Shown in pieces: positions 26,226 to 34,287 of a stretch of DNA of 64,000 nucleotides (within the stretch, counting starts at the first letter, position 1; every line of letters begins with the position of its first letter). The notes beneath the pieces were generated by a model. The model was not told the origin of the DNA. It saw only the letters and a list, made by a program, of their open reading frames with translations, and made no database searches. Where the stretch lies: assembly GCA_017437045.1 (NCBI GenBank), contig JAFSBY010000044.1, positions 62,001 through 126,000 on the forward strand, read 5' to 3'. The stretch comes from Alistipes sp. GTDB taxonomy: Bacteria > Bacteroidota > Bacteroidia > Bacteroidales > Rikenellaceae. The translations under genes and the position numbers were made by a program.

Positions 26226-28481
26226 GTGAAACAGACCAATTACCATCTTTTTGATTTTTTGGACTTCGATCCCGACCTGCAGCTCGATGAGTCGCTGTGG
26301 AAAGCCTACCAACCGACAGCCGTTGAGCAGGCCGATGGCGAGATCCGAATCAGTGTTCCCTTTCAGAAGCAACAGTTAGCCGCCGACATGGCTGCCGATC
26401 CCCATACCGCCCCTGTCACACACATCTTGCGACTGCGTGCGTATGGCAGCGAGGTGCTCCGTCTGCAACTCAGTGCCGATGATCGTGAGCCGCGCGAAAG
26501 CTCCGAAATGCTCGACCTGGCACCGCGGATCAAGCGTGAACCGCTAACGGCTACCTGCATCGACCGCGTATGGCAATTCCACGACTCCAAAGGTCTCTTG
26601 CGCGGCGAATTGAATCTCCGCGAGGCACAGATCGACTTCTGGAGTGACCTGCAACCCGCTCCGCAGCCGACCATCGACCTGACGCTCTACCCCGATGGTC
26701 GTCGCGACAAGCCGGTTCGCCTGTCGGCCTACGACCACTTCTCGCCCCCGCGTTACGATGCCCTTCCGTTGGCCTACTGCCTCAAGGAGGGGGTCAGCGA
26801 ACGCGCTACACTCTCGTTCGAGTGCAAGGCTGACGAGTGCTTTGCCGGCACGGGCGAGCGTTTCACGAAGATGGACCTGAGCGGCCACACCTTCCAACTC
26901 AAGAACCAAGACGGGCAGGGTGTCAATAACCGCCGCGCCTACAAGAATATCCCCTTCTACCTCTCGAGCCGCCTCTACGGTGTCTTCTACCACACGAGCG
27001 ACTACTGCAAACTCTCGTTGGCCGACCACTCGACCCGTTCGGTGCAGTTCCTGGCCGATGGCCCGGAGGTCGATGCCTTCCTCATCGGTGGTGCTACACC
27101 CGAGCGTATCCTCTACAACTACCGTTCGCTGACCGGTTTCCCGACGTTGCCTCCGCTCTGGAGCTTCGGCATCTGGATGAGCCGCATGACCTATTTCAGT
27201 GCCGACGAGGTGCAGGAGATTTGCGACCGTCTGCGCCGCGAGAAGTATCCCTGCGATGTGATCCACCTCGACACGGGATGGTTCCGCACCGACTGGCTCT
27301 GCGAGTGGAAGTTCAACCCCGAGCGTTTCCCCGATCCGAAGGGATTCCTATCGCGTCTGAAAAACGACGGTTACCGCGTATCGCTCTGGCAGCTGCCCTA
27401 CGTGGCTCAGGGTGCCGAGCAGATCACCGAGGCAAAAGAGAATCGCTACATTGCCCCGCTCACCAAGGAGCAGGAGCGCAGCGAGGGCTCCAACTTCTCG
27501 ACGCTGGACTATGCCGGCACGATCGACTTCACCTACCCGAAGGCTACCGAATGGTACAAAGGGCTCTTGAAGGAGCTGCTCGACATGGGTGTAGTCTGCA
27601 TCAAGACCGACTTTGGCGAGAATATCCACATGGATGCCGACTACTACGGCATGAAGCCCGAACAACTCAACAACCTCTACGCGCTGCTCTACCAAAAGGC
27701 CGCCTACGAGATTACCAAAGAGGTGACCGGCGACGGCATCGTCTGGGCACGAGCCGCGTGGGCCGGATGCCAACGCTACCCGCTCCATTGGGGTGGCGAC
27801 TCGGCCTCGACGTGGGACGGCATGGCCGGCTCGGTCAAGGGTGGTCTGCACTTCGGCTTGTCGGGCTTCGGTTTCTGGAGCCACGATGTACCGGGCTTCC
27901 ACTCGCTGCCCAACTTCATGAACTCGCCGCTCAACGAGAAGGTCTATGTGCGTTGGTCGCAGTTCGGTGTCTTCACTTCACACATGCGTTATCACGGATC
28001 GTTCAAACGTGAGCCGTGGCACTATCCGGCCATTGCCCCGATCGTCAAACGCTGGTGGAAACTGCGCTACCGCCTGCTGCCCTACATCATGCAGGAGGCA
28101 AAAACGGCAACCGAGACGGGTTATCCGATGTTGCGTGCCCTGCTGATGCACCATGCCGACGATCGCACCGTATGGCACATCGACGACGAGTATTACTTCG
28201 GCTCGGAGTTCCTCGTGGCACCGGTCATGAACAGCGAGGATCGACGCGACATCTACCTGCCCGAGGGTCGGTGGGTGAACTTCTTCACCGGCGAGCGTCA
28301 TGAGGGAGGTCGTTGGCTCAAAGGGGTCGAGGTGCCGCTCGAGTTGATGCCGGTCTATGTGCGCGAAGGGGCGCAGATCGCCTTGTACCCCGATGTCGAG
28401 GTCGATTGTACGGATCAGATGGATCTCTCGCAGGCCGAGTTGCTGACCATCGACGAACATTTCAACGGATTTAAGTTCTAA
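26226..28481 (+). CDS. GH31 glycoside hydrolase, alpha-xylosidase/alpha-glucosidase type
   Basis: A 751-residue GH31 enzyme resembling YicI-type alpha-xylosidases. An N-terminal beta-sandwich is followed by the TIM barrel: VIHLDTGWF, the nucleophile Asp462 in IKTDFGENIH, the acid/base Asp525 in WGGDSASTWDGM, and GFGFWSHDVPGF. The 63-residue catalytic spacing fits the family. C-terminal beta domains carry the LPEGRWVNFFTGE motif. No signal peptide, so intracellular. Translation starts at GTG 26226; there is no upstream ATG in frame downstream of the promoter. First gene of a four-gene sugar operon. Xyloside versus glucoside preference is inferred from similarity only. Confidence 0.88.
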   Translation: MKQTNYHLFDFLDFDPDLQLDESLWKAYQPTAVEQADGEIRISVPFQKQQLAADMAADPHTAPVTHILRLRAYGSEVLRLQLSADDREPRESSEMLDLAPRIKREPLTATCIDRVWQFHDSKGLLRGELNLREAQIDFWSDLQPAPQPTIDLTLYPDGRRDKPVRLSAYDHFSPPRYDALPLAYCLKEGVSERATLSFECKADECFAGTGERFTKMDLSGHTFQLKNQDGQGVNNRRAYKNIPFYLSSRLYGVFYHTSDYCKLSLADHSTRSVQFLADGPEVDAFLIGGATPERILYNYRSLTGFPTLPPLWSFGIWMSRMTYFSADEVQEICDRLRREKYPCDVIHLDTGWFRTDWLCEWKFNPERFPDPKGFLSRLKNDGYRVSLWQLPYVAQGAEQITEAKENRYIAPLTKEQERSEGSNFSTLDYAGTIDFTYPKATEWYKGLLKELLDMGVVCIKTDFGENIHMDADYYGMKPEQLNNLYALLYQKAAYEITKEVTGDGIVWARAAWAGCQRYPLHWGGDSASTWDGMAGSVKGGLHFGLSGFGFWSHDVPGFHSLPNFMNSPLNEKVYVRWSQFGVFTSHMRYHGSFKREPWHYPAIAPIVKRWWKLRYRLLPYIMQEAKTATETGYPMLRALLMHHADDRTVWHIDDEYYFGSEFLVAPVMNSEDRRDIYLPEGRWVNFFTGERHEGGRWLKGVEVPLELMPVYVREGAQIALYPDVEVDCTDQMDLSQAELLTIDEHFNGFKF

Positions 28482-28490
28482 CGAGATACG

Positions 28491-29555
28491 ATGCAAACCT
28501 GGAAAAAGAATTGGGAGGAGTCGAAACAGAACTACCTCGCCTGGTGGCAGCACAAAGGGTGTGTGCTGACCATGTGGGAGCACCTGCAAACGGGTGTTAC
28601 GCCCCACGCACCGATCGCGGCACCCACACCGGCCACGGATCTGAATCAACGGTGGTTCGATCCGGCATGGCGTGCAGCCGAACTCGATCATTATGTAGCC
28701 CACAGCTCACTCAAAGCGGATATTCTGCCCGTGGCCAACACGCAATTAGGCCCCGGCTCGCTGGCCGCTATCCTGGGTGGTCGGTTGGAGGGCGGTCCCG
28801 ACACGATCTGGATCCATCCGGCCGATGCCGTAGGTGAGGATATTATTTTTGATCCCGAGAACGAGGCGTGGAAGCTCCACAAGGCTCTGCTGAAGGCCTG
28901 CAAGGAGCGCGCACAGGGCAACTACTATGTCGGCATGCCCGACCTGATGGAGGGTCTCGATGTGCTGGCCGCCATTCGTGGTACGGACAACGTCTTGCTC
29001 GACACGATGATGGATCCCGAGCTGTTGGATCGTCAGTTGCAGCAGATCAACGAGATCTATTTCCGTGTCTATGACGAGTTGTACGAGATCATCCGCGAGG
29101 ACGACGGCATGGCCTTCTGCTACTTCTCGATCTGGGGTCCCGGCCGTGTCAGCAAGCTCCAGAGCGACATTTCGATCATGATCTCCGAGGAGGACTACCG
29201 CCGCTTCGTGCAGCCCTACATCCGCCAGCAATGTCAGAAGTTGGACTACACGCTCTACCACCTGGACGGCGTAGGGGCGATTCGCCACCTCGACGCACTG
29301 CTCGAGATCGAGGAGCTCGATGCCATTCAGTGGACGCCCGGCGTGGGCGAGCCGCAGGGTGGCGACCCGAAATGGTACGATCTGTATCGCCGCATCAAGG
29401 CGGGCGGTAAGTCGATCGAGGCCAACTGGGTGACGCTCGACGAGTTGGAGCCGTTGCTCGACAACGTGGGTGCCGAGGGCATGCTGCTCTCGATGGACTT
29501 CAAGAACGAGCAGGAGATCGACCAAGCGCTCAAGATCGTAGAGCGGTATCGCTAA
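28491..29555 (+). CDS. uroporphyrinogen decarboxylase-fold protein of unknown role
   Basis: A 354-residue TIM-barrel protein related to UroD/MtaA. It lacks the methyltransferase zinc motif: where the corrinoid-linked homologue at 16214 has LHNCGN, this one reads YHLDGVGAIRHLD. It also lacks the N-terminal Arg-rich porphyrin-binding loop of HemE. It starts 9 bases after the GH31 gene and is followed after 46 bases by a sodium:solute symporter, so it is tied to sugar uptake rather than heme or B12 chemistry. The function is not known. A lyase or isomerase on a sugar acid is conceivable but not supported by any motif I can name. Confidence 0.7.
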   Translation: MQTWKKNWEESKQNYLAWWQHKGCVLTMWEHLQTGVTPHAPIAAPTPATDLNQRWFDPAWRAAELDHYVAHSSLKADILPVANTQLGPGSLAAILGGRLEGGPDTIWIHPADAVGEDIIFDPENEAWKLHKALLKACKERAQGNYYVGMPDLMEGLDVLAAIRGTDNVLLDTMMDPELLDRQLQQINEIYFRVYDELYEIIREDDGMAFCYFSIWGPGRVSKLQSDISIMISEEDYRRFVQPYIRQQCQKLDYTLYHLDGVGAIRHLDALLEIEELDAIQWTPGVGEPQGGDPKWYDLYRRIKAGGKSIEANWVTLDELEPLLDNVGAEGMLLSMDFKNEQEIDQALKIVERYR

Positions 29556-29601
29556 CGCAAGAGAAACAACACCAACCTAAAACAAACCTAACCAAAAACC
29601 T

Positions 29602-31242
29602 ATGTTCCATCTGTTACAAATCAATGCGAGTGAGCTCCACCCGCTCGATTGGTCGATCTTGGCCGGCTATTTTCTGGTCTTGATCATCATCGGCATTTGG
29701 GCCAGCACGAAGCGTAAGAAGGGAAGCTCGTTGTTCCTGGCCGAAAACTCGCTGCGCTGGCACCATATCGGCTTCTCGATGTGGGGTACCAACGTCGGTC
29801 CTTCGATGCTCATCGCCTCGGCTTCGGCCGGTTTTACGACCGGTATCGTATCGGGAAACTTCGCCTGGTATGCCTTCATCTTCATCTGCCTGTTGGCCTT
29901 CATCTTTGCTCCGCGCTATCTGGGAGCCAAGATCTCGACCCTGCCCGAGTTTATGGGCAAGCGGTTTGGCCAATCGACCCGCAACATCCTGGCCTGGTAC
30001 ACGATGATCACGATCATCATCTCGTGGTTGGCACTGACGCTCTTTGCCGGTGGCGTGCTGATCCGTCAGGTCTTTGATATTCCGATGTGGCAGTCGGCCC
30101 TCATTCTGTTGGCCATTTCGGCCTTCTTCACGATGTTGGGTGGCCTGAAGGCTGTGGCCTATACGAATGTCTATCAGATGTTGCTCCTGATCTTTGTCTC
30201 GGCTACGATTGTGATTGTCGGCCTGCAAAAATTGGGTGGCATTGATGCCCTTGTCGAGCACACTCCGGCGGATTATTGGGTGCTGTTCCGTCCCAACTCG
30301 GATGTCGATTTCCCGTGGTTGCCGATCGTGCTGGGCTACCCGATCTCGGGTATCTGGTTCTGGTGTACAGACCAGTCGATGGTGCAACCCGTCTTGGCGG
30401 CCAAGAACCTGCGCGAAGGACAGTTGGGTACGAACTTCACCGGATGGCTCAAGATTCTGGATGTGCCCCTCTACATCCTGCCCGGTATCATCTGCTTTGC
30501 ACTCTGCGCCACCGGAGTCTTCTCGCCCCTCGAGAACCCCGATGAGGCCTATATGACGATGGTCGAGAACCTCTTCCCGATCGGTATGGTGGGCTTGGTG
30601 CTGGCCGTTTTGACCGCAGCGTTGGTCAGCACGATCGGCTCGGCCCTCAACGCCTTGAGTACGGTCTTCACGATGGATATCTACGTCAAGAAATTCAACC
30701 CCGCAGCTACGAACAAGCAGATCATCCGCACGGGACATATCGTCACGGTGGTCGGAGCTGTGCTCTCGGTAGTGATCTGCGTTGCCATCGACTCGATCAA
30801 GGGTTTGAATCTGTTCAACATCTTCCAATCGGTGCTGGGCTTCATCGCTCCTCCGATGGCCGCCGTCTTCTTGATGGGTGTCTTCTGGAAACGTACCACG
30901 AAATGGGCAGCGAACCTGGCATTGACGGTCGGCACGGCTATCAGCCTCGGTGTAGGAGGTCTCTATCTGTGGTATTCGACCTATCTCGGGCAGTTGCAAG
31001 CGGTGGATCCCGCAGCCTATGCCGCAGCGTGGAAGCCACCCCACTTCATGTTGCTCTCGTTCTACCTCTGCGTCGTGATTTTGATCGGCATGGCCATTAT
31101 TTCGTGGTGCGACCGCTCGAAGCCCGAGGCGGGAACTTCGCCCTTCAGCAAGGTGGAGCGTGCAAAGACAGGCATCCTGGTTGCCGGATTATGGATCGCC
31201 TTGATTCTGGTCATGGTAGGCCTCTACATCTTCTTCAACTAA
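29602..31242 (+). CDS. sodium:solute symporter (SSS family, SGLT-like)
   Basis: A 546-residue inner-membrane transporter with about 14 helices of the LeuT-like SSS fold. Seen: LDWSILAGYFLVLIIIGIW near the N terminus, the family stretch GTNVGPSMLIASASAGF, APRYLGAKISTLPEFMGKRF, and YPISGIWFWCTDQSMVQPVL. Located between the UroD-like gene and the GH105 gene of a sugar operon, so it probably imports a monosaccharide or oligosaccharide product with Na+. Such symporters in this setting often carry hexoses or sugar acids; the substrate is not decided by sequence. Confidence 0.9.
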   Translation: MFHLLQINASELHPLDWSILAGYFLVLIIIGIWASTKRKKGSSLFLAENSLRWHHIGFSMWGTNVGPSMLIASASAGFTTGIVSGNFAWYAFIFICLLAFIFAPRYLGAKISTLPEFMGKRFGQSTRNILAWYTMITIIISWLALTLFAGGVLIRQVFDIPMWQSALILLAISAFFTMLGGLKAVAYTNVYQMLLLIFVSATIVIVGLQKLGGIDALVEHTPADYWVLFRPNSDVDFPWLPIVLGYPISGIWFWCTDQSMVQPVLAAKNLREGQLGTNFTGWLKILDVPLYILPGIICFALCATGVFSPLENPDEAYMTMVENLFPIGMVGLVLAVLTAALVSTIGSALNALSTVFTMDIYVKKFNPAATNKQIIRTGHIVTVVGAVLSVVICVAIDSIKGLNLFNIFQSVLGFIAPPMAAVFLMGVFWKRTTKWAANLALTVGTAISLGVGGLYLWYSTYLGQLQAVDPAAYAAAWKPPHFMLLSFYLCVVILIGMAIISWCDRSKPEAGTSPFSKVERAKTGILVAGLWIALILVMVGLYIFFN

Positions 31243-31271
31243 CGAACAAACTACTAATACGCTATTATCGC

Positions 31272-32624
31272 ATGAAACGATTTTCAGTTATCGCACTCTT
31301 GGCCGCCTTGGCATTGACCGCCTGCACCGGCCAACCCCAAATGAAGCCCTACTCCAAGCAGATGGTCGAGGCTCACGGTCTGGGCGACTTCTATTGCAAC
31401 CGTCACTACCAAGACAGCCTCTGCCGCACGGGTTGGGACTACGTATCGGGCCTGGTGGCCGGAGCGGTCCTCAAGACGTGGGTGCTCTATCCCGAGGAGC
31501 AGACCTACTACGATGCCGTGAAGGCCTTTGCCGACTTCAGCCTCAACGAAGAGGGCACCGAGATCAAGACGATCAAGGGCAAGAATGCGCTGCGTCCGAG
31601 CAACATCGACGACTTGGCTGCCGGCAACATCTACTTCACGCTCTACCGCACCGAGTTGGCCAAGGGCAACACGAAGGATGCCGAGCGTTATAAGGCCGCC
31701 GCAACCATGATCCGCAACAAGCTCAAATATGACCACAGCCGTATCGGCGAGGGGTTGCCGGGCACGGGCGGTTTCTTCCACAAGGCGGTCTATCCGAATC
31801 AGATGTGGCTCGACGGTCTCTACATGGGTTCGCCCGTCTATGCCATGTGGCAGGAGGCCTTCGGTGCAGCCGACGAGGCCGACAATCTGGAGAGCTGGAA
31901 CGACATTGCCCTGCAGTTCAAGACGATCCACAAATACACGTACGATGCCGAGAAGCAGCTCAACTACCACGCTTGGGCGGCTGACCCCGAGGACGAGAAT
32001 GCCTTCTGGGCTCGCAAAGAGGAGCCTTTCAAGGGGTGCAGCACGGAGTTCTGGGGTCGTGGTATGGGATGGTACTTTGCTGCGTTGGTCGATGTGCTGG
32101 AGGTGATGCCGAAGGAGCATGCCGACTACGCAGCCCTGCTCACGATCTACAACCAGGTGGCAGCCGGTTTAGCTCGCTGGCAGGATGAGGCCTCGGGCGT
32201 GTGGTATCAGCTCTTGCAGCACGATGCCACGAAGTGTGCTGATGGCGTGGGTGACACGATTCAGGGCGAGACCTACAACGTCGGCACGCAGCCGAACTAT
32301 TTGGAGGCATCGGCTTCGTCGATCTTCACCTATTCTTATCTGAAGGGTCTGCGTCTGGGTCTGTTAGACGAGGCCACCTATGGGCCGGTGGCCGAGAAGG
32401 CCTATCAGGGTCTGCTGACGCAGTTTATCCGCGAGCAGGATGGCAAGATGGCTATCGTGCAGACCTGCGCTTCGGCCGGTTTGGGTCCGAAGAAGGACCC
32501 CTCACGCACGGGTACGGCCAACTACTACCTGGCCGGCAAAGATGTCACGATCACCCAGAACGAGGGTAAGGCTGTGGGTACGTTTATCCTGGCCTCGATC
32601 GAGTACGAGCAGCGCAAGAAGTAA
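31272..32624 (+). CDS. GH105-type unsaturated glucuronyl/rhamnogalacturonyl hydrolase lipoprotein
   Basis: A 450-residue alpha/alpha-barrel hydrolase (YteR/GH105, GH88-related) that removes unsaturated uronic acids left by polysaccharide lyases. The signal peptide ends in a lipobox (LALTACTGQ), so it is lipid-anchored and probably periplasmic. Family features are WDYVSGLVAGAVLKTW near the N terminus, MWLDGLYMGSPVYA with a catalytic Asp, and FWGRGMGWYFAALVDVL. The open frame extends far upstream through the symporter gene, but only the ATG at 31272 gives a signal peptide. Last gene of the operon, followed by a terminator. Confidence 0.85.
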   Translation: MKRFSVIALLAALALTACTGQPQMKPYSKQMVEAHGLGDFYCNRHYQDSLCRTGWDYVSGLVAGAVLKTWVLYPEEQTYYDAVKAFADFSLNEEGTEIKTIKGKNALRPSNIDDLAAGNIYFTLYRTELAKGNTKDAERYKAAATMIRNKLKYDHSRIGEGLPGTGGFFHKAVYPNQMWLDGLYMGSPVYAMWQEAFGAADEADNLESWNDIALQFKTIHKYTYDAEKQLNYHAWAADPEDENAFWARKEEPFKGCSTEFWGRGMGWYFAALVDVLEVMPKEHADYAALLTIYNQVAAGLARWQDEASGVWYQLLQHDATKCADGVGDTIQGETYNVGTQPNYLEASASSIFTYSYLKGLRLGLLDEATYGPVAEKAYQGLLTQFIREQDGKMAIVQTCASAGLGPKKDPSRTGTANYYLAGKDVTITQNEGKAVGTFILASIEYEQRKK

Positions 32625-32645
32625 GACGCTTTGCGATAGACAAAA

Positions 32646-32676
32646 CAAGCAGCCTCCCTTCGCAGGAGGCTGCTTG
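32646..32676. terminator. intrinsic terminator of the GH31 operon
   Basis: A 12-bp perfect stem CAAGCAGCCTCC with its complement around cttcgca, followed by TGTGTTTTT. It is not of the GGGGCTGTC type. Confidence 0.88.
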
Positions 32677-32686
32677 TGTGTTTTTA

Positions 32687-32861
32687 GTTAAGGGAAGGAT
32701 TTCAAGGCTTGCGAAGCTGACGAAACCAGAGCATACGATGTGTATGTGAGGATTTCGGAAGCGAGTATAAGGTTGCGATTAAGCCGAGTGCAAAGACCGC
32801 TTGCGGGCTATGCCGAGGCGGAGCAAGCTCAAGGAACTTAACGCAGAAATCACCCCTCAAC
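32687..32861. repeat. structured intergenic repeat, unit 2A (with 71-base module)
   Basis: Outer arm GTTAAGGG pairs with CCCTCAAC (one mismatch), and GGATTTC pairs with GAAATCACC. The inner hairpin is CATAC-GATGT-GTATG (32732-32746) inside CGAAACC...GGATTTCG. The module at 32771-32841 sits between the inner hairpin and the right arm. Confidence 0.85.
32771..32841. repeat. 71-base module, copy 2
   Basis: 70 of 71 bases identical to 15291-15361, in the same orientation and at the same place within the unit. Confidence 0.9.
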
Positions 32862-32865
32862 CCAG

Positions 32866-32983
32866 AACGGCTATAAAAGGTGGGATTTCAAGGCTTGCAA
32901 AGCTGACGAAACCGGAGCATACGATGTGTATGTGAGGATTTCGGAAGCGAGCGTAACGCAGAAATCACCCTTTTAGAGTCGTT
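32866..32983. repeat. structured intergenic repeat, unit 2B (without module)
   Basis: Outer arm AACGGCTATAAAAGG (32866-32880) pairs 13 of 15 with 32969-32983. GGGATTTC pairs with GAAATCACCC. The inner hairpin is CATAC-GATGT-GTATG (32918-32932). It begins 6 bases past the stop of the last gene of the aryl-polyene operon and is the only terminator-like structure for it. Confidence 0.85.
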
Positions 32984-32988
32984 CTACC

Positions 32989-34287
32989 CTAATGGCGGTG
33001 ATCTATAAACTTCACCACCTTACGACTCATGGGTGGCATCTGCTGGCGCGCAATCAGCTCGACGGGCTCAAAGCGGATGTCGGGAGCTACACGCACCTTG
33101 GATCGGAAGATATCCTTGATCTGCTTGATAAATTGCTCCGAATGGTTGGCGCTGCCAATCTTGATTTGGATCTGATCGGTACCCAACTCGTTGGTAAAGA
33201 CCTCTACCAAGTAGTTCTCCACATCGGGAATATTATCCAAGATATCGAACAGCGCAGGCGGATAGAGCGTCGTTCCCTTAAATTTGATCATCTGCCCCTT
33301 GCGACCAATCACCGAGCTAAGACGCGGTGTCTGTCGGCCGCAACGGCACGGCTCACTGTAACGGATGCAGATATCGCCCGTCTTGAAACGCAGCAACGGC
33401 ATACCCTCCACACCCAGCGTCGTGATCGTCACCTCACCCTCGCAACCATCGGCCACCGGACGATTCTGATCATCAAGCAGCTCGACAATGATCAGATCAG
33501 CGGGGATATGGCCGCCACAATGGCAGGCACACTCGGTAAACGAGGCCTGCATCTCGGTCGAGGCGTAGGTCGAATAGAGCTCCAGCGAGGGCCAACGTTT
33601 GGCAATCTTTTGGCCAAGGGTGGTCAGCTCGCCCTCGGGCGTGCGCAACGCCTCACCAATGCAGATAGCGCGTTTGAGGGTGCTTTGGTTGCAATCCAAG
33701 CCATGCTGCTCGGCATAGTCGATGAGTTTAATCAGGAACGAGGGCACCACCATGCAGGCGGTCGATTCAACGCGACGAATCGTATCCCATTGCAGTTCGG
33801 GGATACCATTCCCGACACGTACCACACCGCAGCCCAGGGCGCGCGCACCCATAAAATAGGCCAAGCCGGCCATGAAACGGCGGTCGATCGTGGTCATCAG
33901 TTGCATCACATCGTCGCTCGTACAACCGGCCATCGTAAAGGAGGAGGCCTCGTTGTAGGCCAAACGTTGCAGGTCGCCCTCGGTCAAGGCAAAGGTCACC
34001 GGCTCACCCAGGGTACCCGACGTGGTCACATAGTCGATAATTGCGCGCTTCGGCACGCAGATAAAATCGGCATTGTGCTGTTGCAGGTCCAGCTTCGTCG
34101 TGACCGGCAGTCGCTCCAGGTCGGCAATCGTCCGGATGGAGGTCGGATCGATCCCCTCGCGCTCGAACATAGCCCGATAGAAGGCCGAATGGGCCATCAG
34201 ATAGTCGATCGTCTCGACCAATCGCGCCTCTTGAAAGGCACGAATCTCGGCCGGTGTTCTGAAATGTAATTCTTTATCGCTTATCAT
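32989..34287 (-). CDS. PaaK-like AMP-forming acyl ligase of the aryl-polyene cluster
   Basis: A 432-residue adenylate-forming enzyme of the phenylacetate-CoA ligase type. Motifs: P-loop-like TTSGTLGEPVTF, YSTYASTEMQASF, the hinge FKTGDICIRY, and the C-terminal RKGQMIKFKGTTLYP. A Cys-rich patch (CACHCGGH, EPCRCGR) is typical of PaaK zinc sites. In context it most likely activates p-coumarate (made by the lyase at 53199) or a related acid for loading onto an ACP. It is the last gene of the operon, and its start overlaps the C45 gene by 14 bases. Which acid it activates is inference. Confidence 0.8.
   Translation of the reverse strand: MISDKELHFRTPAEIRAFQEARLVETIDYLMAHSAFYRAMFEREGIDPTSIRTIADLERLPVTTKLDLQQHNADFICVPKRAIIDYVTTSGTLGEPVTFALTEGDLQRLAYNEASSFTMAGCTSDDVMQLMTTIDRRFMAGLAYFMGARALGCGVVRVGNGIPELQWDTIRRVESTACMVVPSFLIKLIDYAEQHGLDCNQSTLKRAICIGEALRTPEGELTTLGQKIAKRWPSLELYSTYASTEMQASFTECACHCGGHIPADLIIVELLDDQNRPVADGCEGEVTITTLGVEGMPLLRFKTGDICIRYSEPCRCGRQTPRLSSVIGRKGQMIKFKGTTLYPPALFDILDNIPDVENYLVEVFTNELGTDQIQIKIGSANHSEQFIKQIKDIFRSKVRVAPDIRFEPVELIARQQMPPMSRKVVKFIDHRH

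Noticed and set aside
30903-31271. 5' extension of the GH105 gene through the symporter gene
   Set aside because: It overlaps the transporter in another frame, and the ATG at 31272 begins a clean lipoprotein signal peptide.
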